Shown here one piece after another: positions 1 to 16,300 of a stretch of DNA of 64,000 nucleotides. The notes beneath the pieces were generated by a model. It had not been told where the DNA came from. It saw nothing but the letters and a program-made list of their open reading frames with translations, and did no database searches. Every line of letters begins with the position of its first letter. Position 1 is the first letter of the stretch. The position numbers were made by a program, and so were the translations under genes. This stretch comes from Lepidurus packardi (Eukaryota > Arthropoda > Branchiopoda > Notostraca > Triopsidae), in the NCBI GenBank assembly GCA_023053545.1, contig JAKZAN010000086.1, positions 1-64,000 on the forward strand, read 5' to 3'.

Positions 1-3000
1 CCTTACGGACTGAATCAATTCCTTACTGATTGAATAAATACCTTACGGACTGAATTAATTTATTACGGACTGAATTAATTCCTTACGGACTGAATCAATT
101 CCTTACGGACTGAATTAATTCCTTACGTACTTAATTAATTCCTTACGGACCTAATCAATTCCTTACTGACTGAATAAATTCCTTACGGACTGAATCAATT
201 CCTTACGGACTGAATTAATTCCTTACGTACTTAATTAATTCCTTACGGACTGAATCAATTCCTTACTGACTGTTTAAATTTCTTATGGACTGAATCCATT
301 CCTTACGAACTTAATTCATTCCTTACGGAATGAATTAATTCCTTACGGACTGAATTAAATCCTTACGGACTGATTTAATTTATTACGGACTTAATTGATT
401 CATTACGGACTTAATTAGTTTCTTACGGACTGAATCAATTCCTTACTGATTGAATAAATACCTTACGGACTGAATTAATTTATTACGGACTTAATTAATT
501 CCTTACGGACTGAATCAATTTCTTACTGATTGAAAAAATTCCTTACGGACTGAATTAATTTATTACGGACTTAATTGATTCATTACGGATTTAATTAGTT
601 CCTTACGGACTGAATCAATTCCTTACTGATTGAATAAATTCCTTACGGACTGAACCAATTCCTTACGGACTTAATGAATTCCTTACGGAATGAATTAATT
701 CCTTACGGACTGAATTATTTCCTTACGGACTGAATTAATTTTTTACGTACTGAATTAATTCCTAACGGACTGAATTAATTCTTTACGGACTGGATTAATT
801 TATTACGGACTTAATTCATTCATTACGGACTTAAATAATTCCTTACGTACTTAATTAATTCCTTACGGACTGAATCAATTCCTTACTGACTGAATAAATT
901 CCTTACGGACTGAATCAATTCCTTACGAACTTAATTAATTCCTTACGGAATGAATTAATTCCTTACGGACTGAATTAATTCCTTACGGACTGAATTAATT
1001 CCTTACGGACTGAATTAATTCCTTACGGACTGAATCAATTCCTTACGAACTTAATTAATTCCTTACGGAATGAATTAATTCCTTACGGACTGAATTAATT
1101 TCTTACGGACTGAATTAATTCCTTACGGACTGAATTAATTCCTTACGGACTGAATTAATTCCTTACGGACCGAATAAATTTATTACGGACTAAATTTATT
1201 CATTACGGATTTAATTAGTTCCTTACGGACTGAATCAATTCCTTACTGATTGAATAAATTCCTTACGGACTGAACCAATTCCTTACGGACTTAATGAATT
1301 CCTTACGGAATGAATTAATTCCTTACGGACTGAATTATTTCCTTACGGACTGAATTAATTTTTTACGTACTGAATTAATTCCTAACGGACTGAATTAATT
1401 CTTTACGGACTGGATTAATTTATTACGGACTTAATTCATTCATTACGGACTTAAATAATTCCTTACGTACTTAATTAATTCCTTACGGACTGAATCAATT
1501 CCTTACTGACTGAATAAATTCCTTACGGACTGAATCAATTCCTTACGAACTTAATTAATTCCTTACGGAATGAATTAATTCCTTACGGACTGAATTAATT
1601 CCTTACGGACTGAATTAATTCCTTACGGACTGAATTAATTCCTTACGGACTGAATCAATTCCTTACGAACTTAATTAATTCCTTACGGAATGAATTAATT
1701 CCTTACGGACTGAATTAATTTCTTACGGACTGAATTAATTCCTTACGGACTGAATTAATTCCTTACGGACTGAATTAATTCCTTACGGACCGAATAAATT
1801 TATTACGGACTTAATTGATTCATTACGGACTTAATTAGTTCCTTACGGACTGAATCAATTCCTTACTGATTGAATAAATACCTTACGGACTGAATTAATT
1901 TATTACGGACTGAATTAATTCCTTACGGACTGAATCAATTCCTTACGGACTGAATTAATTCCTTACGTACTTAATTAATTCCTTACGGACCTAATCAATT
2001 CCTTACTGACTGAATAAATTCCTTACGGACTGAATCAATTCCTTACGGACTGAATTAATTCCTTACGTACTTAATTAATTCCTTACGGACTGAATCAATT
2101 CCTTACTGACTGTTTAAATTTCTTATGGACTGAATCCATTCCTTACGAACTTAATTCATTCCTTACGGAATGAATTAATTCCTTACGGACTGAATTAAAT
2201 CCTTACGGACTGATTTAATTTATTACGGACTTAATTGATTCATTACGGACTTAATTAGTTTCTTACGGACTGAATCAATTCCTTACTGATTGAATAAATA
2301 CCTTACGGACTGAATTAATTTATTACGGACTTAATTAATTCCTTACGGACTGAATCAATTTCTTACAGATTGAAAAAATTCCTTACGGACTGAATTAATT
2401 TATTACGGACTTAATTGATTCATTACGGATTTAATTAGTTCCTTACGGACTGAATCAATTCCTTACTGATTGAATAAATTCCTTACGGACTGAACCAATT
2501 CCTTACGGACTTAATGAATTCCTTACGGAATGAATTAATTCCTTACGGACTGAATTATTTCCTTACGGACTGAATTAATTTTTTACGTACTGAATTAATT
2601 CCTAACGGACTGAATTAATTCTTTACGGACTGGATTAATTTATTACGGACTTAATTCATTCATTACGGACTTAAATAATTCCTTACGTACTTAATTAATT
2701 CCTTACGGACTGAATCAATTCCTTACTGACTGAATAAATTCCTTACGGACTGAATCAATTCCTTACGAACTTAATTAATTCCTTACGGAATGAATTAATT
2801 CCTTACGGACTGAATTAATTCCTTACGGACTGAATTAATTCCTTACGGACTGAATTAATTCCTTACGGACTGAATCAATTCCTTACGAACTTAATTAATT
2901 CCTTACGGAATGAATTAATTCCTTACGGACTGAATTAATTTCTTACGGACTGAATTAATTCCTTACGGACTGAATTAATTCCTTACGGACTGAATTAATT

Positions 3001-3080
3001 CCTTACGGACCGAATAAATTTATTACGGACTAAATTTATTCATTACGGATTTAATTAGTTCCTTACGGACTGAATCAATT
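1..3080. repeat. Higher-order repeat: 1840-bp unit with nested 620-bp unit
   Basis: Positions 1-1240 recur at 1841-3080 (offset exactly 1840 bp, 92 monomers) with the same order of variant monomers, including the rare ACTGTTTAAATT monomer at 261 and 2101. Positions 621-1180 recur at 1241-1800 (offset 620 bp, 31 monomers). Differences between copies are rare, for example TCTTACTGAT at 521 against TCTTACAGAT at 2361. This indicates recent unequal exchange. Confidence 0.9.
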
Positions 3081-3180
3081 CCTTACGGACTTAATTAATT
3101 CCTTACGGACTGAATTAATTCCTTACGGACTGAATCAATTCCTTACGGACTGAATTAATTCCTTACGGACTGAATCAATT

Positions 3181-4900
3181 CCTTACGGACTGAATTAATG
3201 CCTTACGTACTTAATTAATCCATTATGGACTGAATTAATTCCTTACGGAATGAATTAATTCCTTACGGACTGAATTAATTCCTTACGGAATGATTTAATT
3301 CCTTACGGACTGAATTAATTCCTTACGGACTGATTTATTTTATAACGGACTTAATTGATTCATTACGGACTTAATTAGTTCCTTACGTACTGAATCAATT
3401 CCTTACTGATTGAATAAATTCCTTACGGACTGAATCAATTCCTTACGGACTTAATTAATTCCTTACGGAATGAATTAATTCCTTACGGACTGAATTATTT
3501 CCTTACGGACTGAATTAATTCCTTACGGACTGAATCAATTCCTTACGGACTGAATTAATTCCTTACGTACTTAATTAATTCCTTACGGACCTAATCAATT
3601 CCTTACTGACTGAATAAATTCCTTACGGACTGAATCAATTCCTTACGGACTGAATTAATTCCTTACGGAATGAATTAATTCCTGACGGACTGAATTATTT
3701 CCTTACGGACTGAATTAATTCCTTACGGACTGAATCAATTCCTTACGGACTGAATTAATTCCTTACGTACTTCATTAATTCCTTACGGACTGAATCAATT
3801 CCTTACTGACTGAATAAATTTATTATCCACTGAATCAATTCCTTACGAACTTAATTCATTCCTTACGGAATGAATTAATTCCTTACGGACTGAATTAATT
3901 TCTAACGGACTAAATAAATTCCTTACGGACTGAATCAATTCCTTACGAACTTAACTAATTCCTTACGGGATGAATTAATTCCTTACGGATTGAATTATTT
4001 CCTTACGGACTGAATTAATTCCTTACGGACTGAATCAATTCCTTACGGACTGAATTAATGCCTTACGTACTTAATTAATCCATTATGGACTGAATTAATT
4101 CCTTACGAAATGAATTAATTCCTTACTGACTGAATTAATTCCTTACGGAATGAATTAACTCCTTACGGACTGAATTAATTCCTTACGGACTGATTTATTT
4201 TATAACGGACTTAATTGATTCATTACGGACTTAATTAGTTCCTTACGGACTGAATCAATTCCTTACTGATTGAATAAATTCCTTACGGACTGAATCAATT
4301 CCTTACGGACTTAATTAATTCCTTACGGAATGAATTAATTCCTTACGGACTGAATTATTTCCTTACGGACTGAATTAATTCCTTACGGACTGAATCAATT
4401 CCTTACGGACTGAATTAATTCCTTACGTACTTAATTAATTCCTTACGGACCTAATCAATTCCTTACTGACTGAATAAATTCCTTACGGACTGAATCAATT
4501 CCTTACGGACTGAATTAATTCCTTACGGAATGAATTAATTCCTGACGGACTGAATTATTTCCTTACGGACTGAATTAATTCCTTACGGACTGAATCAATT
4601 CCTTACGGACTGAATTAATTCCTTACGTACTTCATTAATTCCTTACGGACTGAATCAATTCCTTACTGACTGAATAAATTTATTATGGACTGAATCAATT
4701 CCTTACGAACTTAATTCATTCCTTACGGAATGAATTAATTCCTTACGGACTGAATTAATTTCTAACGGACTAAATAAATTCCTTACGGACTGAATCAATT
4801 CCTTACGAACTTAACTAATTCCTTACGGGATGAATTAATTCCTTACGGATTGAATTATTTCCTTACGGACTGAATTAATTCCTTACGGACTGAACGGATT
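3181..4900. repeat. Higher-order repeat: 860-bp tandem duplication
   Basis: The monomer series starting at 3181 (rare monomers ending AATTAATG and AATTAATC) is repeated at 4041 with offset 860 bp (43 monomers). Shared rare marks include CCTGACGGAC at 3681 and 4541 and TTCATTAATT at 3771 and 4631. Copies differ at scattered bases only (TATTATCCAC at 3821 against TATTATGGAC at 4681). Confidence 0.88.
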
Positions 4901-6399
4901 CCTTAAGGACTGAATTAATTACTTTCGGACTTAATTAATTCCTTACGGACTGAATTAATTCTTTACGTACTGAATAAATTCCTAACGGACTGAATTAATT
5001 CTTTACGGACTGGATTAATTTTATTACATACTTAATTCATTCATTACGGACTTAAATAATTCCTTACGTACTAAAATTAATTCCTTACGGACTGATTCAA
5101 TTCCATACTGACTGAATAAATTAATTACGGACTGAATCAATTCCTTACGAACTTAATTAATTCCTTACGGAATGAATTAATCCCTTACGGACTGAATTAC
5201 TTTCTTACGGACTGAATTAATTCCTTACGGACTGAATTAATTCCTTACAGACTGAATCAATTCCTTGCGGACTTAATTAATTCCTTACGGAATGAATTAA
5301 TTCCTTACGGACTGAATTATTTCCTTACGGACTGAACTAATTACTTACGGACTGAATTAATTCCTTACTGACTGAATAGATTCCTTATGGACTGAATCAA
5401 TTCCTTACGGACTGAATTAATTCCTTACGGACTTAATTAATTCTTTACGTACTGTATCAATTCCTAGCGGACTGAATTAATTCCTTACGGAGTGGATTAA
5501 TTTATTACGGACTTAATTGATTCATTATGGACTTAATTAATTCTTTACGTACTGAATTAATTCCTAACGGACTGAATTAATTCCTTACGGACTGATTTAA
5601 TTTATAACGGACTTAATTGATTCATTACGGACTTAATTAGTTCCTTACGGAATGAATTAATTCCTTACGGACTGAATGATTTCCTTACGGACTGAATCAA
5701 TTCCTTACGGACTGAATCAATTTCTTACCTACTGAATTAATTAATTAGGTACTTAATTAATTCCTTACGGACTGAATCAATTCCTTACTGACTGAATCAA
5801 TTCCTTACGGACTGAATCAATTCCTTACGGACTGAATTAATTCCTTACGGACTGATTTAATTTATTATGGACTTAATTGATTCATTACGGACTTAATTAA
5901 TTCCTTACGGACTGAATCAATTCCTTACGGACTGAATTAATTAATTAGTTACTTAATTAATTCCTTACGGACTGAATCAATTCCTTACTGACTGAATAAA
6001 TTCCTTACGGACTGAATCAATTCTTTACGGACTGAATTAATTCCTTACGTACTTAATTAATCCAATATGGACTGAATCAATTCCTTACGAACTTAATTAA
6101 TTCCTTACGGACTGAATTAATTCCTTACGGACTGATTTAATTTATTACGGACTTAATTGATTCATTACGGACTTAATTAGTTCCTTACGGACTGAATCAA
6201 TTCCTTACTGATTGAATAAATACCTTACGGACTGAATTAATTTATGACGGACTTAATTAATTCCTTACGGACTGAATTAATTCCTTACGGACTGAATCAA
6301 TTCCTTACGGACTGAATTAATTCCTTACGGACTGAATCAATTCCTTTCGGACTGAATTAATTCCTTACGTACTTAATTAATTCCTTACGGACTGAATCA

Positions 6400-9300
6400 A
6401 TTCCTTACTGACTGTTTAAATTTCTTATGGACTGAATCCATTCCTTACGAACTTAATTCATTCCTTACGGAATGAATTAATTCCTTACGGACTGAATTAA
6501 TTCCTAACGAACTTAATTAATTCCTTACGTACTTAATTAATTCCTTACGGACGGAATCAATTCCTTACTGACTGAATAAATTCCTTACGGACTGAATCAA
6601 TTCCTTACGAACTTAACTAATTCCTTACGGGATGAATTAATTCCTTACGGATTGAATTATTTCCTTACGGACTGAATTAATTCCTTACGGACTGAACGTA
6701 TTCCTTAAGGACTGAATTAATTACTTTCGGACTTAATTAATTCCTTACGGACTGAATTAATTCTTTACGTACTGAATAAATTCCTAACGGACTGAATTAA
6801 TTCTTTACGGACTGGATTAATTTATTACGGTCTTAATTCATTCATTACGGACTTAAATAATTCCTTACGTACTAAAATTAATTCCTTACGGACTGATTCA
6901 ATTCCATACTGACTGAATAAATTAATTACGGACTGAATCAATTCCTTACGAACTTAATTAATTCCTTACGGAATGAATTAATTCCTTACGGACTGAATTA
7001 CTTTCTTACGGACTGAATTAATTCCTTACGGACTGAATTAATTCCTTACAGACTGAATCAATTCCTTGCGGACTTAATTAATTCCTTACGGAATGAATTA
7101 ATTCCTTACGGACTGAATTATTTCCTTACGGACTGAACTAATTACTTACGGACTGAATTAATTCCTTACTGACTGAATAGATTCCTTATGGACTGAATCA
7201 ATTCTTTACGGACTGAATTAATTCCTTACGGACTTAATTAATTCTTTACGTACTGTATCAATTCCTAGCGGACTGAATTAATTCCTTACGGAGTGGATTA
7301 ATTTATTACGGACTTAATTGATTCATTATGGACTTAATTAATTCTTTCCGTACTGAATTAATTCCTAACGGACTGAATTAATTCCTAACGGACTGAATTA
7401 ATTCTTTACGGACTGGATTAATTTATTACGGACTTAATTCATTCATTACGGACTTAAATAATTCCTTACGAACTTAATTAATTCCTTACGGAATGAATTA
7501 ATTCCTTACGGACTGAATTAATTCCTTACGGACTGAATAGATTTCTTATGGACTGAATCAATTCCTTACGAACTTAACTAATTCCTTACGGAATGAATTA
7601 ATTCCTTACGGACTGAATTAATTCCTAACGGACTGAATCAATTCCTTACGAACTGGATTAATTTATTACGGACTTAATTGATTCATTATGGACTTAATTA
7701 ATTCTTTCCGTACTGAATTAATTCCTAACGGACTGAATTAATTCCTTACGGACTAGATTAATTTATTACGGACTGAATCAATTCCTTACGGACTGAATCA
7801 ATTTCTTACTGACTGAATCAATTCCTTACGGACTTAATTAGTTCCTTACGGACTGAATCAACTCCTTACTGATTGAATAAATTCCTTACGGACTGAATCA
7901 ATTCCTTACGTACCTAATTAATTCCTTACGGAATGAATTAATTCCTAACGGACTGAATGAATTCCTTACGGACTTAATTAATTTTTTACGTACTAAATTA
8001 ATTCCTAACGGACTGAATTAATTCTTTACGGACTGGATTAATTTATTACGGACTGAATCAATTCCTTACGGACTGAATAAATTCCTTACGGACTGAATTA
8101 ATTCCTTACGGACTGAATTAATTCCTTACGGACTGAACTAATTCCTTACGGACTGAATAAATTCCTTACGGACTGAATCAATTCCTTACTGACTGTTTAA
8201 ATTTCTTATGGACTGAATCCATTCCTTACGAACTTAATTCATTCCTTACGGAATGAATTAATTCCTTACGGACTGAATTAATTCCTAACGAACTTAATTA
8301 ATTCCTTACGTACTTAATTAATTCCTTACGGACGGAATCAATTCCTTACTGACTGAATAAATTCCTTACGGACTGAATCAATTCCTTACGAACTTAACTA
8401 ATTCCTTACGGGATGAATTAATTCCTTACGGATTGAATTATTTCCTTACGGACTGAATTAATTCCTTACGGACTGAACGTATTCCTTAAGGACTGAATTA
8501 ATTCTTTACGTACTGAATAAATTCCTAACGGACTGAATTAATTCTTTACGGACTGGATTAATTTATTACGGACTGAATCAATTCCTTACGGACTGAATAA
8601 ATTCCTTACGGACTGAATTAATTCCTTACGGACTGAATTAATTCCTTACGGACTGAACTAATTCCTTACGGACTGAATAAATTCCTTACGGACTGAATCA
8701 ATTCCTTACTGACTGTTTAAATTTCTTATGGACTGAATCCATTCCTTACGAACTTAATTCATTCCTTACGGAATGAATTAATTCCTTACGGACTGAATTA
8801 ATTCCTAACGAACTTAATTAATTCCTTACGTACTTAATTAATTCCTTACGGACGGAATCAATTCCTTACTGACTGAATAAATTCCTTACGGACTGAATCA
8901 ATTCCTTACGAACTTAACTAATTCCTTACGGGATGAATTAATTCCTTACGGATTGAATTATTTCCTTACGGACTGAATTAATTCCTTACGGACTGAACGT
9001 ATTCCTTAAGGACTGAATTAATTACTTTCGGACTTAATTAATTCCTTACGGACTGAATTAATTCTTTACGTACTGAATAAATTCCTAACGGACTGAATTA
9101 ATTCTTTACGGACTGGATTAATTTATTACGGTCTTAATTCATTCATTACGGACTTAAATAATTCCTTACGTACTAAAATTAATTCCTTACGGACTGATTC
9201 AATTCCATACTGACTGAATAAATTAATTACGGACTGAATCAATTCCTTACGAACTTAATTAATTCCTTACGGAATGAATTAATTCCTTACGGACTGAATT

Positions 9301-10360
9301 ACTTTCTTACGGACTGAATTAATTCCTTACGGACTGAATTAATTCCTTACAGACTGAATCAATTCCTTGCGGACTTAATTAATTCCTTACGGAATGAATT
9401 AATTCCTTACGGACTGAATTATTTCCTTACGGACTGAACTAATTACTTACGGACTGAATTAATTCCTTACTGACTGAATAGATTCCTTATGGACTGAATC
9501 AATTCTTTACGGACTGAATTAATTCCTTACGGACTTAATTAATTCTTTACGTACTGTATCAATTCCTAGCGGACTGAATTAATTCCTTACGGAGTGGATT
9601 AATTTATTACGGACTTAATTGATTCATTATGGACTTAATTAATTCTTTCCGTACTGAATTAATTCCTAACGGACTGAATTAATTCCTAACGGACTGAATT
9701 AATTCTTTACGGACTGGATTAATTTATTACGGACTTAATTCATTCATTACGGACTTAAATAATTCCTTACGAACTTAATTAATTCCTTACGGAATGAATT
9801 AATTCCTTACGGACTGAATTAATTCCTTACGGACTGAATAGATTTCTTATGGACTGAATCAATTCCTTACGAACTTAACTAATTCCTTACGGAATGAATT
9901 AATTCCTTACGGACTGAATTAATTCCTAACGGACTGAATCAATTCCTTACGAACTGGATTAATTTATTACGGACTTAATTGATTCATTATGGACTTAATT
10001 AATTCTTTCCGTACTGAATTAATTCCTAACGGACTGAATTAATTCCTTACGGACTAGATTAATTTATTACGGACTGAATCAATTCCTTACGGACTGAATC
10101 AATTCCTTACTGACTGAATCAATTCCTTACGGACTTAATTAGTTCCTTACGGACTGAATCAACTCCTTACTGATTGAATAAATTCCTTACGGACTGAATC
10201 AATTCCTTACGTACCTAATTAATTCCTTACGGAATGAATTAATTCCTAACGGACTGAATGAATTCCTTACGGACTTAATTAATTTTTTACGTACTGAATT
10301 AATTCCTAACGGACTGAATTAATTCTTTACGGACTGGATTAATTTATTACGGACTGAATC
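6400..10360. repeat. Higher-order repeat: 520-bp and about 2.3-kb duplications
   Basis: The block marked by ACTGTTTAAATTTCTTATGG and GAACGTATTCCTTAAGG appears near 6410, 8190 and 8710; the last two are 520 bp apart (26 monomers). The series from about 6721 to 8060 recurs from about 9022 to 10360, roughly 2300 bp on. It includes an insertion-bearing monomer (TACTAAAATTAATTCC) that moves the 20-bp phase by one base. The same marker also occurs near 5070. Confidence 0.82.
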
Positions 10361-13300
10361 AATTCCTTACGGACTGAATAAATTCCTTACGGACTGAATT
10401 AATTCCTTACGGACTGAATTAATTCCTTACGGACTGAACTAATTCCTTACGGACTGAATAAATTCCTTACGGACTGAATCAATTCCTTATTGATTGAATT
10501 AATTCCTTACGGACTAAATCAATTCTTTACGAACATAATTAATTCCTTACGGAATGAATTAATTCCTTACGGACTGAATTAATTTATTACGGACTTAATT
10601 GATTCATTACGGATTTAATTAGTTCCTTACGGACTGAATCAACTCCTTACTGATTGAATAAATTCCTTACGGACTGAATCAATTCCTTACTGACTGAATA
10701 AATTTCTTATGAACTAAATCAATTCCGTACGGACTGAATTAATTCCTAACGGACTGAATAAATTCCTTACGGACTGAATCAATTCCTTACGAACTTAATT
10801 AATTCCTTACGGACTGAATTAATTTATTACGGAATTAATTGATTCATTACGGATTTAATTAGTTCCTTACGGACTGAATCAATTCCTTACGAACTTAATT
10901 AATTCCTTACGGAATGAATTAATTCCTTACGGACTGAATTAATTCCTTACGGACTGAAGTAATTCCTTACGGACTGAATTAATTCCTTACGGACTGAATT
11001 AATTCCTTACGGAATGAATTATTTTATTACGGACTTAATTGATTCATTACGGATTTAATTAGTTCCTTACGGACTGAATCAACTCCTTACTGATTGAATA
11101 AATTCCTTACGGACTGAATCAATTCCTTACGTACTTAATTAATTCCTTACGGAATGAATTAATTCCTTACGGACTGAATTAATTCCTTACGGACTTAATT
11201 AATTTTTTACGTACTGAATTAATTCCTAACGGACTGAATTAATTCTTTACGGACTGGATTAATTTATTACGGACTGAATCAATTCCTTACGGACTGAATC
11301 AATTCCTTACGGACTGAATTAATTCCTTACGGACTGAATTAATTCCTTACGGACTGAACTAATTCCTTACGGACTGAATAAATTCCTTACTGACTGAATC
11401 AATTCCTTATTGATTGAATTAATTCCTTACGGACTAAATCAATTCCTTACGAACTTAATTAATTCCATACGGAATGAATTAATTCCTTACGGACTGAATT
11501 AATTTATTACGGACTTAATTGATTCATTACGGATTTAATTAGTTCCTTACGGACTGAATCAACTCCTTACTGATTGAATAAATTCCTTACGGACTGAATC
11601 AATTCCTTACGGACTTAATTAATTCCTTACGGACTGAATTAATTTATTACGGACTTGATTCATTACGGATTTAATTAGTTCCTTACGGACTGAATCAACT
11701 CCTTACTGATTGAATAAATTCCTTACGGACTGAATCAATTCCTTACGTACCTAATTAATTCCTTACGGAATGAATGAATTCCTTACGGACTTAATTAATT
11801 TTTTACGTACTGAATTAATTCCTAACGGACTGAATTAATTCTTTACGGACTGGATTAATTTATTACGGACTGAATCAATTCCTTACGGACTGAATAAATT
11901 CCTTACGGACTGAATTAATTCCTTACGGACTGAATTAATTCCTTACGGACTGAACTAATTCCTTACGGACTGAATAAATTCCTTACGGACTGAATCAATT
12001 CCTTATTGATTGAATTAATTCCTTACGGACTAAATCAATTCTTTACGAACATAATTAATTCCTTACGGAATGAATTAATTCCTTACGGACTGAATTAATT
12101 TATTACGGACTTAATTGATTCATTACGGATTTAATTAGTTCCTTACGGACTGAATCAACTCCTTACTGATTGAATAAATTCCTTACGGACTGAATCAATT
12201 CCTTACTGACTGAATAAATTTCTTATGAACTAAATCAATTCCGTACGGACTGAATTAATTCCTAACGGACTGAATAAATTCCTTACGGAATGAATCAATT
12301 CCTTACGAACTTAATTAATTCCTTACGGACTGAATTAATTTATTACGGAATTAATTGATTCATTACGGATTTAATTAGTTCCTTACGGACTGAATCAATT
12401 CCTTACGAACTTAATTAATTCCTTACGGAATGAATTAATTCCTTACGGACTGAATTAATTCCTTACGGACTGAAGTAATTCCTTACGGACTGAATTAATT
12501 CCTTACGGACTGAATTAATTCCTTACGGAATGAATTATTTTATTACGGACTTAATTGATTCATTACGGATTTAATTAGTTCCTTACGGACTGAATCAACT
12601 CCTTACTGATTGAATAAATTCCTTACGGACTGAATCAATTCCTTACGTACTTAATTAATTCCTTACGGAATGAATTAATTCCTTACGGACTGAATTAATT
12701 CCTTACGGACTTAATTAATTTTTTACGTACTGAATTAATTCCTAACGGACTGAATTAATTCTTTACGGACTGGATTAATTTATTACGGACTGAATCAATT
12801 CCTTACGGACTGAATCAATTCCTTACGGACTGAATTAATTCCTTACGGACTGAATTAATTCCTTACGGACTGAACTAATTCCTTACGGACTGAATAAATT
12901 CCTTACTGACTGAATCAATTCCTTATTGATTGAATTAATTCCTTACGGACTAAATCAATTCCTTACGAACTTAATTAATTCCATACGGAATGAATTAATT
13001 CCTTACGGACTGAATTAATTTATTACGGACTTAATTGATTCATTACGGATTTAATTAGTTCCTTACGGACTGAATCAACTCCTTACTGATTGAATAAATT
13101 CCTTACGGACTGAATCAATTCCTTACGGACTTAATTAATTCCTTACGGACTGAATTAATTTATTACGGACTTGATTCATTACGGATTTAATTAGTTCCTT
13201 ACGGACTGAATCAACTCCTTACTGATTGAATAAATTCCTTACGGACTGAATCAATTCCTTACGTACCTAATTAATTCCTTACGGAATGAATGAATTCCTT

Positions 13301-16300
13301 ACGGACTTAATTAATTTTTTACGTACTGAATTAATTCCTAACGGACTGAATTAATTCTTTACGGACTGGATTAATTTATTACGGACTGAATCAATTCCTT
13401 ACGGACTGAATAAATTCCTTACGGACTGAATTAATTCCTTACGGACTGAATTAATTCCTTACGGACTGAACTAATTCCTTACGGACTGAATAAATTCCTT
13501 ACGGACTGAATCAATTCCTTATTGATTGAATTAATTCCTTACGGACTAAATCAATTCTTTACGAACATAATTAATTCCTTACGGAATGAATTAATTCCTT
13601 ACGGACTGAATTAATTTATTACGGACTTAATTGATTCATTACGGATTTAATTAGTTCCTTACGGACTGAATCAACTCCTTACTGATTGAATAAATTCCTT
13701 ACGGACTGAATCAATTCCTTACTGGCTGAATAAATTTCTTATGAACTAAATCAATTCCGTACGGACTGAATTAATTCCTAACGGACTGAATAAATTCCTT
13801 ACGGAATGAATCAATTCCTTACGAACTTAATTAATTCCTTACGGACTGAATTAATTTATTACGGAATTAATTGATTCATTACGGATTTAATTAGTTCCTT
13901 ACGGACTGAATCAATTCCTTACGAACTTAATTAATTCCTTACGGAATGAATGAATTCCTTACGGACTGAATTAATTCCTTACGGACTGAATTAATTCCTT
14001 ACGGACTGAAGTAATTCCTTACGGACTGAATTAATTCCTTACGGAATGAATTAATTTATTACGGACTTAATTGATTCATTACGGATTTAATTAGTTCCTT
14101 ACGGACTGAATCAACTCCTTACTGATTGAATAAATTCCTTACGGACTGAATCAATTCCTTACGTACTTAATTAATTCCTTACGGAATGAATTAATTCCTT
14201 ACGGACTGAATTAATTCTTTACGGACTTAATTAATTTTTTACGTACTGAATTAATTCCTAACGGACTGAATTAATTCTTTACGGACTGGATTAATTTATT
14301 ACGGACTGAATCAATTCCTTACGGACTGAATTAATTCCTTACGGACTGAATTAATTCCTTACGGACTGAACTAATTCCTTACGGACTGAATAAATTCCTT
14401 ACTGACTGAATCAATTCCTTATTGATTGAATTAATTCCTTACGGACTAAATCAATTCCTTACGAACTTAATTAATTCCATACGGAATGAATTAATTCCTT
14501 ACGGACTGAATTAATTTATTACGGACTTAATTGATTCATTACGGATTTAATTAGTTCCTTACGGACTGAATCAACTCCTTACTGATTGAATAAATTCCTT
14601 ACGGACTGAATCAATTCCTTACGGACTTAATTAATTCCTTACGGACTGAATTAATTTATTACGGACTTGATTCATTACGGATTTAATTAGTTCCTTACGG
14701 ACTGAATCAACTCCTTACTGATTGAATAAATTCCTTACGGACTGAATCAATTCCTTACGTACCTAATTAATTCCTTACGGAATGAATGAATTCCTTACGG
14801 ACTTAATTAATTTTTTACGTACTGAATTAATTCCTAACGGACTGAATTAATTCTTTACGGACTGGATTAATTTATTACGGACTGAATCAATTCCTTACGG
14901 ACTGAATAAATTCCTTACGGACTGAATTAATTCCTTACGGACTGAATTAATTCCTTACGGACTGAACTAATTCCTTACGGACTGAATAAATTCCTTACGG
15001 ACTGAATCAATTCCTTATTGATTGAATTAATTCCTTACGGACTAAATCAATTCTTTACGAACATAATTAATTCCTTACGGAATGAATTAATTCCTTACGG
15101 ACTGAATTAATTTATTACGGACTTAATTGATTCATTACGGATTTAATTAGTTCCTTACGGACTGAATCAACTCCTTACTGATTGAATAAATTCCTTACGG
15201 ACTGAATCAATTCCTTACTGACTGAATAAATTTCTTATGAACTAAATCAATTCCGTACGGACTGAATTAATTCCTAACGGACTGAATAAATTCCTTACGG
15301 AATGAATCAATTCCTTACGAACTTAATTAATTCCTTACGGACTGAATTAATTTATTACGGAATTAATTGATTCATTACGGATTTAATTAGTTCCTTACGG
15401 ACTGAATCAATTCCTTACGAACTTAATTAATTCCTTACGGAATGAATGAATTCCTTACGGACTGAATTAATTCCTTACGGACTGAATTAATTCCTTACGG
15501 ACTGAAGTAATTCCTTACGGACTGAATTAATTCCTTACGGAATGAATTAATTTATTACGGACTTAATTGATTCATTACGGATTTAATTAGTTCCTTACGG
15601 ACTGAATCAACTCCTTACTGATTGAATAAATTCCTTACGGACTGAATCAATTCCTTACGTACTTAATTAATTCCTTACGGAATGAATTAATTCCTTACGG
15701 ACTGAATTAATTCTTTACGGACTTAATTAATTTTTTACGTACTGAATTAATTCCTAACGGACTGAATTAATTCTTTACGGACTGGATTAATTTATTACGG
15801 ACTGAATCAATTCCTTACGGACTGAATAAATTCCTTACGGACTGAATTAATTCCTTACGGACTGAATTAATTCCTTACGGACTGAACTAATTCCTTACGG
15901 ACTGAATAAATTCTTTACGGAATGAAACAATTCCTTATTGATTGAATTAATTCCTTACGGACTAAATCAATTCCTTACGAACTTAATTAATTCCTTACGG
16001 ACTGAATTAATTCCTTACGGACTGAAGTAATTCCTTACGGACTGAATTAATTCCTTACGGAATGAATTAATTTATTACGGACTTAATTGATTCATTACGG
16101 ATTTAATTAGTTCCTTACGGACTGAATCAACTCCTTACTGATTGAATAAATTCCTTACGGACTGAATCAATTCCTTACGTACTTAATTAATTCCTTACGG
16201 AATGAATTAATTCCTTACGGACTGAATTAATTCTTTACGGACTTAATTAATTTTTTACGTACTGAATTAATTCCTAACGGACTGAATTAATTCTTTACGG